A stretch of 64,000 bases of DNA from Candidatus Kirkpatrickella diaphorinae (GTDB lineage Bacteria > Pseudomonadota > Alphaproteobacteria > Acetobacterales > Acetobacteraceae), in assembly GCF_025736875.1 (NCBI RefSeq), contig NZ_CP107052.1, positions 360,001-424,000 on the forward strand. The letters are read 5' to 3'. Position 1 is the first letter of the stretch; the number at the start of each line of letters is the position of its first letter. Made by a program: the position numbers and the translations under genes. The notes beneath the pieces are model-generated. The model was not told the origin of the DNA and searched no databases. It saw nothing but the letters and a program-made list of their open reading frames with translations. Of the stretch, positions 39,934 through 49,300 are shown piece by piece.

Positions 39934-41157
39934 ATGGATCATGACTTGGATTATATTTTAAGAAGATTTCGAGGAGATGGATCTTATCTTTACATAGATG
40001 GAAAAAAGTTTATAGATGCTGCATCCGGGACGTTTAATCTCCCTCTCGGATACACAAATGAGGCGATCGGGACGCGCCTCAAAGCGCAGATTGATCGGGG
40101 ATGTCATCTCAGTTCGACCTACACGCTTGAGATGTCGAAAGTCATTCTCCAACGTTTACGCAAATATCTTCCGGAATACCTGTCCCGGATCTGGCTGCGC
40201 GATGTTTCCGGCTCAAGCGCGGTGGAATGTGCGATCCGGATGGCACAGAAGTGCACCGGTCGGTCCGGGGTGATATCGCTTTATCTGGCGCATCATGGCC
40301 AGTCTCTCGCGACCGCGCAGATCTCCGGCAATGCGTTTCGCATCAGGGATTTCAAGGTTGACGTCCCCGGCTCTGTCAAAATCCCGATACCGCCCAGTGT
40401 GCTCGCCGGTGATACGTCATCATGCAGCGCGCGTGACTTCACCGACCTTGATCAGTTGCTTGAAATGGGGACGAGTAACAATGTCGCCTGCATGATCGTC
40501 GAGCCGATACTCGGAAATGGCGGAAATATCGTCTTGTCGCAGGCTTTTTACGAACATATTCGCGCCTTCTGCCGTCGCCACGATGTTATTCTGATTGCCG
40601 ATGAAGTGCAGACCTGTTTCGGGCGGACCGGGTCTTTCTTCGCCTCATCAGGATACGCGCGTGCGCTGGACCCGGACATACTTGTTTTCGCAAAAGGGGC
40701 GACCGGGATCGGGATACCGATTGGTGGTGTCTGCATGCGGCCCGAGCTGGATGTGCTGGCTTTTTATGAGCATTCCAGCACGTGCGGCGCCAACCCCCTC
40801 TCCCTCATCGCGATGGATGAGACAATCAGTGTTATCGAGGATCAGAAAATACTGGAAAATGTAAGGGAAAATGAGCCCTTCATCCGCAATGCGCTCCTGG
40901 ACCTTCAATCCCGATATCATTGCGTCTCCGACGTGCGCGGGCTGGGCTACATGTATGGTTTCGACACGCCCTCCATCGAATTCGCTGCGGAACTCATCAA
41001 AATTGCGGACCGGAATGGACTGATCATTCGCGGCGCGCGTTACGGCCGCAGCACGGCCATCAAGATAAGACCACCTTTGATCTGTAAAAAGGAAGAATTA
41101 GAAGAGATCATCGATAAGCTTGAAAAATCTCTTCATGAAATTTGTTGCGTTCAATAA
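39934..41157 (+). CDS. Class III PLP-dependent aminotransferase, substrate unknown
   Basis: A 407-residue member of the ornithine/GABA/glutamate-semialdehyde aminotransferase group. Visible elements are an N-terminal YLYIDGKKFIDAASG, SGSSAVECAIRMA (phosphate-binding region), the acidic IADEVQTCFGRTG motif and the PLP Lys in LVFAKGATGIGIPIGG. It is followed after 26 nt by a zinc-dependent dehydrogenase gene, and the two probably form an operon. No pathway neighbours identify the substrate. A similar gene pair plus a phosphatase makes 1-deoxynojirimycin in Bacillus (gabT1-yktc1-gutB1), but the phosphatase is missing here, so that link is speculative. Confidence 0.85.
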   Translation: MDHDLDYILRRFRGDGSYLYIDGKKFIDAASGTFNLPLGYTNEAIGTRLKAQIDRGCHLSSTYTLEMSKVILQRLRKYLPEYLSRIWLRDVSGSSAVECAIRMAQKCTGRSGVISLYLAHHGQSLATAQISGNAFRIRDFKVDVPGSVKIPIPPSVLAGDTSSCSARDFTDLDQLLEMGTSNNVACMIVEPILGNGGNIVLSQAFYEHIRAFCRRHDVILIADEVQTCFGRTGSFFASSGYARALDPDILVFAKGATGIGIPIGGVCMRPELDVLAFYEHSSTCGANPLSLIAMDETISVIEDQKILENVRENEPFIRNALLDLQSRYHCVSDVRGLGYMYGFDTPSIEFAAELIKIADRNGLIIRGARYGRSTAIKIRPPLICKKEELEEIIDKLEKSLHEICCVQ

Positions 41158-41183
41158 CAAAAGAAAAATCGGAAAATAATATT

Positions 41184-42236
41184 ATGCAGGCTCTCAAATA
41201 TCATGGCCCGTGGACGGCCTCTATCGATACCACCCCGGACCTTCACTGCATGGAAGCGGATGACATCATCGTCAGCATCAAATTCTGCGGCATATGCGGG
41301 ACGGATATCGGCATACTCACCGGTGAGTACGCCGTTGCGCGGCGGGGCGTCACATTGGGGCATGAAGCCTCCGGCATCATTGAAAGCATCGGGCCGTCAG
41401 TGCGAAATTTTTCGGTGGGTGACCGTGTTGTCATCAACCCCACATATGCATGCCGACAATGCCGCCCCTGCTATACGGGCAACGAAAATCATTGCTCGCA
41501 AAAGGAGGGCACGGAGGCCGGCGTTTCCTATGATGGCGCTTTTGCCACAAAATATCGCGCGAAAGGGCAGTTTCTACGGAAGTTGGATGCGCATGTTTCG
41601 TTTGAGGAAGCGGCACTGACGGAGCCTCTGAGTTGCACCATTACAGGCGTGGATAAGCTCAATATTCGCAATAACGCCATTCGGGCCGTCGTCATCGGGG
41701 CAGGGCCGATGGGCATTCTTTATAGCTGGTCACTCTACAATATCGGGGTGAGTGTGGTGATGATCGAGAATAATGCCCACCGTCATCAATATGCCAGGAA
41801 GATCCTCCCCGGCTCTGCACACTTATTTTTCGATTTTCGTGAGGCGATGAAAAATCTCTACGGAAAAGACGATCAGAAAGTGGATGTCGTCGTCGACACG
41901 TCAGGGGCTCTGACTGAAATTGTCCTGCCTTACCTCAGTGCAGGGGGTAAAATCCTGACGGTCGCACTTAAAAATTACCACGCCAACATCCCGACGATGG
42001 AAATCGCTGATAAAAGCCTTTCCATCATCGGCTCGATCGACTCTCTCAATAATAGTTTTGAACGCGCTCATTGCGCAATTCGTGACCGGCGCATCCCGGC
42101 GGACAAGATGATCAGTCATATTTTTCCGCTGAAGGATTTCAAGTCCGCTTTTGCCGTGCTCGGCTGTGATCTCGAACAAGGTGAGCTCACCCCGCCTTCT
42201 GAACCGAACTGTAAGATCCTGCTGAAGATTGCCTGA
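41184..42236 (+). CDS. Zinc-dependent medium-chain dehydrogenase (sorbitol/threonine dehydrogenase group)
   Basis: A 350-residue MDR dehydrogenase. The catalytic zinc site is visible (FCGICGTDIG; GHEASGIIE) and the structural zinc lobe has four Cys (YACRQCRPCYTGNENHCSQ). A Rossmann segment follows (AVVIGAGPMGILYSW). The substrate is probably a sugar alcohol, amino alcohol or threonine-like compound. ATG 41184 is chosen; the frame opens at 41142 inside the preceding aminotransferase gene. Coupling to an aminotransferase suggests oxidation of a hydroxyl next to a newly placed amino group, or the reverse order. That is inference only. Confidence 0.85.
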   Translation: MQALKYHGPWTASIDTTPDLHCMEADDIIVSIKFCGICGTDIGILTGEYAVARRGVTLGHEASGIIESIGPSVRNFSVGDRVVINPTYACRQCRPCYTGNENHCSQKEGTEAGVSYDGAFATKYRAKGQFLRKLDAHVSFEEAALTEPLSCTITGVDKLNIRNNAIRAVVIGAGPMGILYSWSLYNIGVSVVMIENNAHRHQYARKILPGSAHLFFDFREAMKNLYGKDDQKVDVVVDTSGALTEIVLPYLSAGGKILTVALKNYHANIPTMEIADKSLSIIGSIDSLNNSFERAHCAIRDRRIPADKMISHIFPLKDFKSAFAVLGCDLEQGELTPPSEPNCKILLKIA

Positions 42237-42425
42237 TCGCGCGGGCCAAGATGGGTGATGAGACATGCGACAGCGTGTTTGGCATTCGGCCACGGGCTTT
42301 GTCGCGTGTCTCTCGGGACGGGATGCATCAGGATCCCGCCCCGGAATCGTGTCGCGGCGCAATGCGCAAATTTATGGACGATATGGGCTAACCCTGATGA
42401 AATTAGGATGACGTGAGATTAATGC

Positions 42426-42818
42426 TCAGGGAAATCTGCCATAATCGCCTTTGAGACATTTGACTTTCTGACCCGTGATATTCTGAATTCTATATTTAAC
42501 ATCTCCGAAAAATCCTAATTCAAGTCGCTTTGCTTTATGGAAAAGCCACTGCCTTTTATTGGACAGGTGATTATCGACGCTTATGACTCCCCATTTTTTC
42601 GCCGGGCTCTCCAGGACGTATACTGTGATAGTAACATTTTCCGGGCTGAATTTTTAGCAGACGAAGTCGAAGCCCCAGTGTGGATTCCAAGATGTGTCGA
42701 CGATCTGAACTTCGTCTTTTTCAAACTCTTATTTCCCCTCGTGGATGTAGGCGTAAGAGGGGCTCGCGGAGAGGAGGGAGATAACTGTCGCCGCAACGAC
42801 ATTATTGATTTTGAGCAT
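42426..42818 (-). pseudogene. Small secreted protein gene with two in-frame stops
   Basis: On the minus strand from ATG 42818, one reading frame gives a clear signal peptide (MLKINNVVAATVISLLSASP then SYA) ending near residue 23. After residue 29 (IHEGK) there is a TAA. The same frame continues with protein-like sequence (FEKDEVQIVDTSWNPHWGFD) to a second TAA, then runs open for about 75 codons (FSPENVTITVYV; a W- and K-rich tail) to a TGA at 42428-42426. A ribosome-binding site (AAGGA) sits 8 nt before the ATG. Repairing the two stops would give a protein of about 130 residues of unknown family. This is read from sequence; a sequencing error or programmed readthrough cannot be excluded, but decay is simplest. 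Confidence 0.55.
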
Positions 42819-43258
42819 CTTAAATCCTTACGATTATTTATTTTTCTTCGATTTTTGTATTTGAAATAAACGAATATGTGAGCTTGCTTCAGGGTTCTCT
42901 AACGTCTCGCGCTCTCGAACGTCCAATTCGTCCGATCTGACGCGTCGCCAGGACAAGTCGTCTCGGGATGAGCCGGATTTCAGGACAAATTGGCAGGTGA
43001 GGCGTTTTGATTCGGGAAGATTTTTCTCAATGCGTTTGGGATGGTTCGAGAAGAAGGTCAATTTTGCAATAATCTGCTTGAACCCACCTTTTCATGCTTA
43101 AGAATACAGGGATTCTACCCGTGGATACGGGGTAATTCAATATTATATTTATTTTTACAGCATGTACAGTTCTTGAAATTTACTTTTGATCACCTTTTTC
43201 TTTGCGTCGGTCCAATAGTGTAAGGCGCTGAAATGCTGAGCATCGGATGAGCAAGCGT
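42819..43258. other. Intergenic region before the CRISPR array
   Basis: 440 nt of mixed, partly AT-rich sequence with no supported gene. It would contain any external promoter for array transcription on the plus strand; no strong one is evident. Confidence 0.35.
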
Positions 43259-45010
43259 CGAAGCTGGCGCGGATTGATTTGCCCGTGGTAGGCTTCCGTC
43301 CTCAATATGGGCGTGATGTGGACGGCCGTGGTTTCCCTGCCGATTTGCCCGTGGTAGGCTTTCCCCCCCGCGTGGGACACCTGCGCGGTTGCCGTGGTTT
43401 CCCTGCCGATTTGCCCGTGGTAGGCTCGAAAAGCCCTGTACTGTGCGTTCAATTCTGCCGTGGTTTCCCTGCCGATTTGCCCGTGGTAGGCTTAATGTGA
43501 CCTCATTATCTGAGAAAGTCAGGCCGTGGTTTCCCTGCCGATTTGCCCGTGGTAGGCTAGTGCCACAAGACCGCTTGTGAACAGCTTAGCCGTGGTTTCC
43601 CTGCCGATTTGCCCGTGGTAGGCTGTCCACCGCACCAGATCAGTGGACTCCCAAGCCGTGGTTTCCCTGCCGATTTGCCCGTGGTAGGCTTGATTACCTG
43701 ACATTCACGGATGATAATAAGCCGTGGTTTCCCTGCCGATTTGCCCGTGGTAGGCTTGAGGTCCTTGGGGTCCAGTGTCACCCTTGGCCGTGGTTTCCCT
43801 GCCGATTTGCCCGTGGTAGGCTTTATCACCACGGGTAATCGTAATGCCTCCAGCCGTGGTTTCCCTGCCGATTTGCCCGTGGTAGGCTTGCAGGTGGGTG
43901 CAGGCGGTGCGCCGGATCGCCGTGGTTTCCCTGCCGATTTGCCCGTGGTAGGCTTGGCACGCGTTTGAAATGACATGACGGAGTGCCGTGGTTTCCCTGC
44001 CGATTTGCCCGTGGTAGGCTTCGACATGATGTTTACTTACACGGAATAGGGCCGTGGTTTCCCTGCCGATTTGCCCGTGGTAGGCTTCAACCTCACTGCG
44101 AATAATGCGACTTGAAGCCGTGGTTTCCCTGCCGATTTGCCCGTGGTAGGCTTCGCCCACCCAACTATTCAGATCTGGAATGGCCGTGGTTTCCCTGCCG
44201 ATTTGCCCGTGGTAGGCTGAGACGGTGATCCCGTTCCAGATAAAGTGGGCCGTGGTTTCCCTGCCGATTTGCCCGTGGTAGGCTACGCAGTATGGTGCGT
44301 TCATTGACGGAAAAGCCGTGGTTTCCCTGCCGATTTGCCCGTGGTAGGCTCAGACGCATAGGTAATGTCGTCATGATGCCGCCGTGGTTTCCCTGCCGAT
44401 TTGCCCGTGGTAGGCTGTGAGGTCAGTTGAGGATTTCTATATCGGAGCCGTGGTTTCCCTGCCGATTTGCCCGTGGTAGGCTAGTCACTCATCTCTGTCA
44501 TATCCAGAATGGGCCGTGGTTTCCCTGCCGATTTGCCCGTGGTAGGCTTGCTTTTCTGAGTTAGCTCGGACAGCCCCCGCCGTGGTTTCCCTGCCGATTT
44601 GCCCGTGGTAGGCTGTCCATTCATCCTCATCAGCGTCTTTACATGCCGTGGTTTCCCTGCCGATTTGCCCGTGGTAGGCTGAAACAGTTATTCCGTTCCA
44701 GACAAAATGAGCCGTGGTTTCCCTGCCGATTTGCCCGTGGTAGGCTACGGCTTGAAGAACACCCGGATCACCCTTAGCCGTGGTTTCCCTGCCGATTTGC
44801 CCGTGGTAGGCTGTCAGGACGTGGAAATACGTCCCGAAGATGGCCGTGGTTTCCCTGCCGATTTGCCCGTGGTAGGCTTTTCTCCATCAATGACATTCAT
44901 CATGAGGAGCCGTGGTTTCCCTGCCGATTTGCCCGTGGTAGGCTTCTGCACTGTTAATTTTACTGATAACAATCGCCGTGGTTTCCCTGCCGATTTGCCC
45001 GTGGTAGGCT
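43259..45010 (+). CRISPR. Type II-C CRISPR array, 27 repeats and 26 spacers
   Basis: There are 26 intact 36-bp repeats, starting at 43325 and then every 66 bp to 44975-45010. All looked identical; each begins GCCGTGGTTTCCC and ends CCCGTGGTAGGCT. A 27th, degenerate repeat lies at 43259-43294, where only the last 19 bases are conserved. All 26 spacers are exactly 30 nt. The plus strand is the crRNA strand: it aligns with Neisseria and Campylobacter II-C repeats (TCCCT...ATTTGC core), and the tracrRNA anti-repeat at 49467-49490 is its complement. The array thus runs toward cas2, opposite to the cas operon. Each repeat ends TGGTAGGCT, a weak extended -10 at the place where Neisseria repeats carry a promoter. 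Confidence 0.98.
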
Positions 45011-45033
45011 ACCTTGGCTATAAGTCTTTGAAA

Positions 45034-45077
45034 TTGCTGTGATTTCCGCGCTTTTAACCGCGCGGAAATCACAGCAA
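45034..45077. repeat. 18-bp perfect inverted repeat at the cas2/array junction
   Basis: The left arm 45034-45051 (TTGCTGTGATTTCCGCGC) and right arm 45060-45077 are exact reverse complements with an 8-nt loop. The right arm includes the last codons and TGA stop of cas2. There is no strong T run on either side, so it is a weak terminator candidate for the convergent cas and array transcripts. It also fills most of the 58 nt where a leader would be expected. Confidence 0.75.
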
Positions 45078-45398
45078 AACCATCTGAGAGGCGCCGACTC
45101 GTTCAGTTTTTGGCGCAAGGCCAAGCATGAGTTCCATGCGTCCATATTGCTTGTCCGTTATCTGAAGCGTCCGCACGCTCCCTTCCTTGGGCAATTGAAG
45201 GCGGACTCGCTTCGTGTGTTTCTCAACAGCATCCTGCCCGCGACAGATGCGCGCATAAACGGAATATTGCAGCATCATAAAACCGTCATCTCTGAGGAAA
45301 TTCCGGAAACGCGTTGCGCCTCTTCGTTGCTCCTTGGATTTGACGGGCAAGTCGAAAAACACCATCAGCCACATAAAGCGGATATCCTCGGCCTTCAT
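45069..45398 (-). CDS. cas2: CRISPR-associated endoribonuclease-fold protein Cas2
   Basis: A 109-residue Cas2 of the type II kind. It has the N-terminal MWLMVFFDLPV strand with its conserved Asp, followed by the FRNFLRDDGFMMLQYSVYAR ferredoxin-fold helix and strand. With Cas1 it forms the spacer-integration complex. It starts 6 nt after cas1 ends and stops within the inverted repeat beside the array. Confidence 0.95.
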   Translation of the reverse strand: MKAEDIRFMWLMVFFDLPVKSKEQRRGATRFRNFLRDDGFMMLQYSVYARICRGQDAVEKHTKRVRLQLPKEGSVRTLQITDKQYGRMELMLGLAPKTERVGASQMVLL

Positions 45399-45404
45399 CG
45401 CGCG

Positions 45405-46301
45405 TCAGCGGGCCTTCATGGCCCATTGCGGCACTTGCAGGAGGGCCGCGCTGTTGAATTCCATGGCGCGGACCATCGCCATGGCGACATGTTCCGTCGC
45501 GGCGAGGATCGTCATTTTCTCCTTGCCGATCACGGCCGTTTTGGTAAGGACGCCACTCATGAAGCGTCGGTCTTCGACAGTCATCTCATCACGGTCTCCC
45601 TCCGGCACACGCTCACGCGCCATTTTGTCCACGAAGGGGCGGAAAGGTTCGATCAAATCATCAATGAGGTTAAAGGCATTTGTTCGGGACGCGTGATGCA
45701 CGCCAAATGCGGGCAGAAGCCCGGAGGCGACGCAGGCACGCGCGATGGCCGCGCGCACAACGGCATAACCGTAATTTAAAAGCGCATTGCGTCGGTCCGT
45801 CTCATTCCCCCGTGTAAAATCCGTAAACAGGTCAGACCAGTAAATGCGCGCCGCCTGCGCTTCCAGATTATCAGGATCACCGGAATGAACACGTTCCGCC
45901 ATGGAAAATAGAGCTTCCGCATAGCGTCCTTCAAGCTGTGAGAGGAGGCCCGCCTGATTGCGGATTTTCGCGACGACGAGATTTTGCCAGAGACGCTTTT
46001 TGAGAGGCTGGCTGATGTTGATCTGCGTCTGGGCAATATGGGCCTGGGCATGGTGCTGATGGAAGGAGAGGAGGACGCCAGCCGGGTGGTGCCGCCCATC
46101 CGGCACAATCATCGCGACGCCAGCCTCTGCAAGGGCGGAAAGGAGGGTGCCTGTCACGCTGACTTGCGGGGTATCGAGGATGAGCCAGGCAACATCCTCG
46201 ATGGCCAGAGACACCTCACCATCATCCTGTGCGACGATGAGTTGATTGTCCCGAAAATTCAGTCGAGCGGGTTGCGAGATGTGCACGCCTCTCCATGCCA
46301 T
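45405..46301 (-). CDS. cas1: CRISPR integrase Cas1 (type II)
   Basis: A 298-residue type II Cas1 that integrates new spacers. The beta-sheet N-domain (MAWRGVHISQ start) is followed by the helical catalytic domain with Glu147 (LEAQAARIYW), His202-His203 (FGVHHASRTNAFNL) and Asp214/Glu218 (DDLIEPFRPF). It begins inside the 3' end of cas9 (43-nt overlap) and is followed 6 nt later by cas2. No csn2 or cas4 is present, which places the locus in subtype II-C. Confidence 0.96.
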   Translation of the reverse strand: MAWRGVHISQPARLNFRDNQLIVAQDDGEVSLAIEDVAWLILDTPQVSVTGTLLSALAEAGVAMIVPDGRHHPAGVLLSFHQHHAQAHIAQTQINISQPLKKRLWQNLVVAKIRNQAGLLSQLEGRYAEALFSMAERVHSGDPDNLEAQAARIYWSDLFTDFTRGNETDRRNALLNYGYAVVRAAIARACVASGLLPAFGVHHASRTNAFNLIDDLIEPFRPFVDKMARERVPEGDRDEMTVEDRRFMSGVLTKTAVIGKEKMTILAATEHVAMAMVRAMEFNSAALLQVPQWAMKAR

Positions 46302-49300
46302 GTACGGACCTCTTTTTTAACTTCTGCGCAAGTTCCGTAACGGTCTACACTATATTTAGTAAAGTTAGCGAGGGTCTTCACGCCAATTCCTCTATTTATT
46401 TCTGTAGGATCCCGGTTTGAAATGAGAGCTATAGCGCCTACGGCTCTATCGAGTCCCGCGAAATAACCTTCGATCACCGTTCCATTTGCTTTAACGGCTT
46501 TAACATAGCTTCGAGGGTATAGACTGAAGCGAAAACAATGCTCTGATCCCATCTCCGTCCATTCCGACTCATCCTTAGCTTGGATAACAGCCCGCATGGG
46601 CGGCTGGGGCCAGGCTTTCTTATTCATCACCTGATGGGGGTAGATGGGCACCAGGAACCATTCGACTTTGCCTTTTTTATTGGGTTTGCTGAAGACGTCC
46701 ACGCGCACCATCTCGCCGCGATCCGCCGAGCCACCCCGAACCGGCACGGCAGGTTTGTTCCGCGAGGCAAGACGCACCTTATTGACGACATACCCATTCG
46801 GCATACGCGGCATGCGATCAGGTTCCGTCGGTTTGCCGGCGGCGATCCATTCTCTCAGCACTTCAATGAGGCGTGCGTTTTTCTCGGGGTCCTTGATCAT
46901 AGCCAGATCGGCTTCTTTGAGAGCGGTGACCGCTTTCCGTTCATAGACGATTTGTTTTTCGTCACGTGTTTTGACTTGTCGGATTGTCGCGGCATGACCT
47001 TCACCACGCGCGCGGCGACGCTCAGGACGTGCGACGAAGAGTTCGTCATAGGCCTCTAAAACGTGCCTGCGAAAATTCCCCCAAGGTAATTCAACGTTGC
47101 GAAGAGGGCGGCCCCAGCCTTGTTGTTCCCATTCCTGGTAAGATTGTGTCAGACTTTGCACTTGCGCTTCATTGACGGCCGCAACGACCAACGCGTCAAG
47201 CGCGTGGTGGCGGTCGTCGCTCACCCGTTTTCCATCGATCTTTTTGAGCGCCTCAAGTCCCCAGGCATGTCGAAGCGCGGATGTCAGCGCGCCGGGGCGT
47301 GTATAGACGCGCCGGATGCCACCTTTTTCCTTCCGCTGACCTTGGGGGTAAAAATATTCAACGGCGCCCGCCAAAGCGCGCGCTGCGTAACGCGTATCAT
47401 TGAGATTTCTCTCTCTAAACTTTTTCTGGGCCTCTTCAGCGTTTTTCAACAGGTAGTTACGCTTTTTGAAGCCTCGAAGCTCTTTATTCGTCTCGATCCT
47501 CTGCTGAAACGTTTTCCACCTCTCCGACTCATTCTCCCCTCCCAGCCACTCATAGGGCGTTTTATTTTTTTTCTCCTGATTAGCGCTGGCGTAGCACAGG
47601 GTCTTATTTTTATAGCTGTCATCACCAAAGCGCGACCAGGGAAGGATGTGGTCTACCTGCACGGTTTTATTGTCGGGCCTGACGAGGATGATGGGTATCT
47701 CCTTGCCCGAATAAAGGCATCTCCCACCCTGTTCCTTCCAAAGCCGATATCTAAGAAGGGTGTCGCCATTGACGTCGGATAAACCGAGTGAGGTGCGCGC
47801 CTCATTGCGTTCCCTCTCACGCTGGGCCGTGGTGTCTTTGACCCCTTTTTCCAATTCTCGCCTTTTTTCGAGACTATTCCCCACATCCCGGGCCAGTTCG
47901 ATATTGATCGAACCGGGAAGGCCCCAGCGATTGCGCATGGCCCATAATTGCTTCATCCCCTCCGTCAGCGCTTTGCGCGCGATCGGGTTGGCGATGCTAC
48001 CCCCGACTTCCGCAACCAGCTCATTGAACTGGGCTTTAGACGCGACAGCGTCACGGTCAGAAAAAAGGCGCGAAGCCGCGTGGTCATATCCGGCCATTTT
48101 GCAGGCCGCGTCATAACGAAGGCCCTTCGCAAGATGCGGTATTAAATGACGACACGCTTTGGCGGATATATGCCCGACCCCTCTAAATTTGGCGAAGAGA
48201 CCTTCATCCAGAGCCGTCTGGAGCTTGTCGAAGACGGGTTGGCTCAAATTGAGTTTCTCAAGCTCCGCGATAATATTCTTGCGTGTCTCGTAAAAGGTTA
48301 AAATTTGAGCGATGGCATCAAGCTGCTCAGGGTGCGCCTGCATCACGCCCCATAGTTCCGCGCCCAATGCCTTGCGCAGGGTGGCTGTGCCCGGCAGTGC
48401 ATCGCCCGTGCGCACAGCAATATCCTGCCCTTCATCTTCAGCTTTGATGTTCGCAAAAAACTCGTCGGGTGAGAGGCCGATAAGGCTCCGTACCTTTTTA
48501 ACCGACAATTTTGCGGTTTTGCCGAGATCGGCCGTTACACGCTGTAATTCCTCAACCGTGAAAGGGCGCTCTTCTTTCAACCGCACGATGCGAAGATTGA
48601 CCAGCCGTGTCAGCAGGCGAAATTTTTCGAAAGAGGGGGCGAGCTTGGAGGTGCGTTTTTTAGATGGCTCGAAATGGCACATCCCCACTAATCTTTCGCT
48701 GTCCTGCAGCGGAAGTTGAAAGAAGGCGATGTCCGTGAAGGCTTTTTGCAATTCCGGTGTCGCGTGTTTCTGTCCTAAGCGTCGTTGAGCTTTAAATAAT
48801 GCGTCAACTTCAAACTCCAGATCATCGCGTCCCACGGTGCGATCATAAACGCCGTCCCGATTTCGGCGGCGCTCCTTATATTCAGGGTCGACAAAGAACA
48901 TTTTGCCGACCGTCTGGTATTTCGCCAGTTTTCCTCTGGTTGTCTCCAGCTCCTTGAGCATCTTCTGGTCGTCACCAACAGCGTTTGCCGATTTATTTTT
49001 GGCGGCGGATTTAAAGCCTCGTCGTTTAGCGATGTGGGAGAGCGCTGCGGCAAATTCGAAAGGGCTGAGAAGCTGATCCAAACCATTTGCCCTGGCCGCC
49101 CACGGGTCAAATTTAGGGCGTCTCAGCGCATCGCTGTCAGAGGAGGGGAGGAGGCCCTTCGCATGGAATAAGCGACGGATTTCCGCCATGCGGTTGCGTC
49201 GACGTCGGATCACTCTCCTCAAAAGGCGATTGGCACGACGAATCTGGTTGGTCGGCCTGCGCTCCTTATCCGTTTCCGGCACGTCAAAGCACCAGCTGCC

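Noticed and set aside
42537-42869. A plus-strand frame of 110 codons before the array
   Set aside because: It is antisense to the signal-peptide-bearing pseudogene, has no ribosome-binding site worth naming and no recognisable domain.
43279-45042. Long frames encoding repeated peptides such as AYHGQIGRETTA or RGFPADLPVVG
   Set aside because: The CRISPR unit is 66 nt, exactly 22 codons, so any stop-free frame of the repeat stays open across the array. These are artefacts of the array, not repeat proteins.
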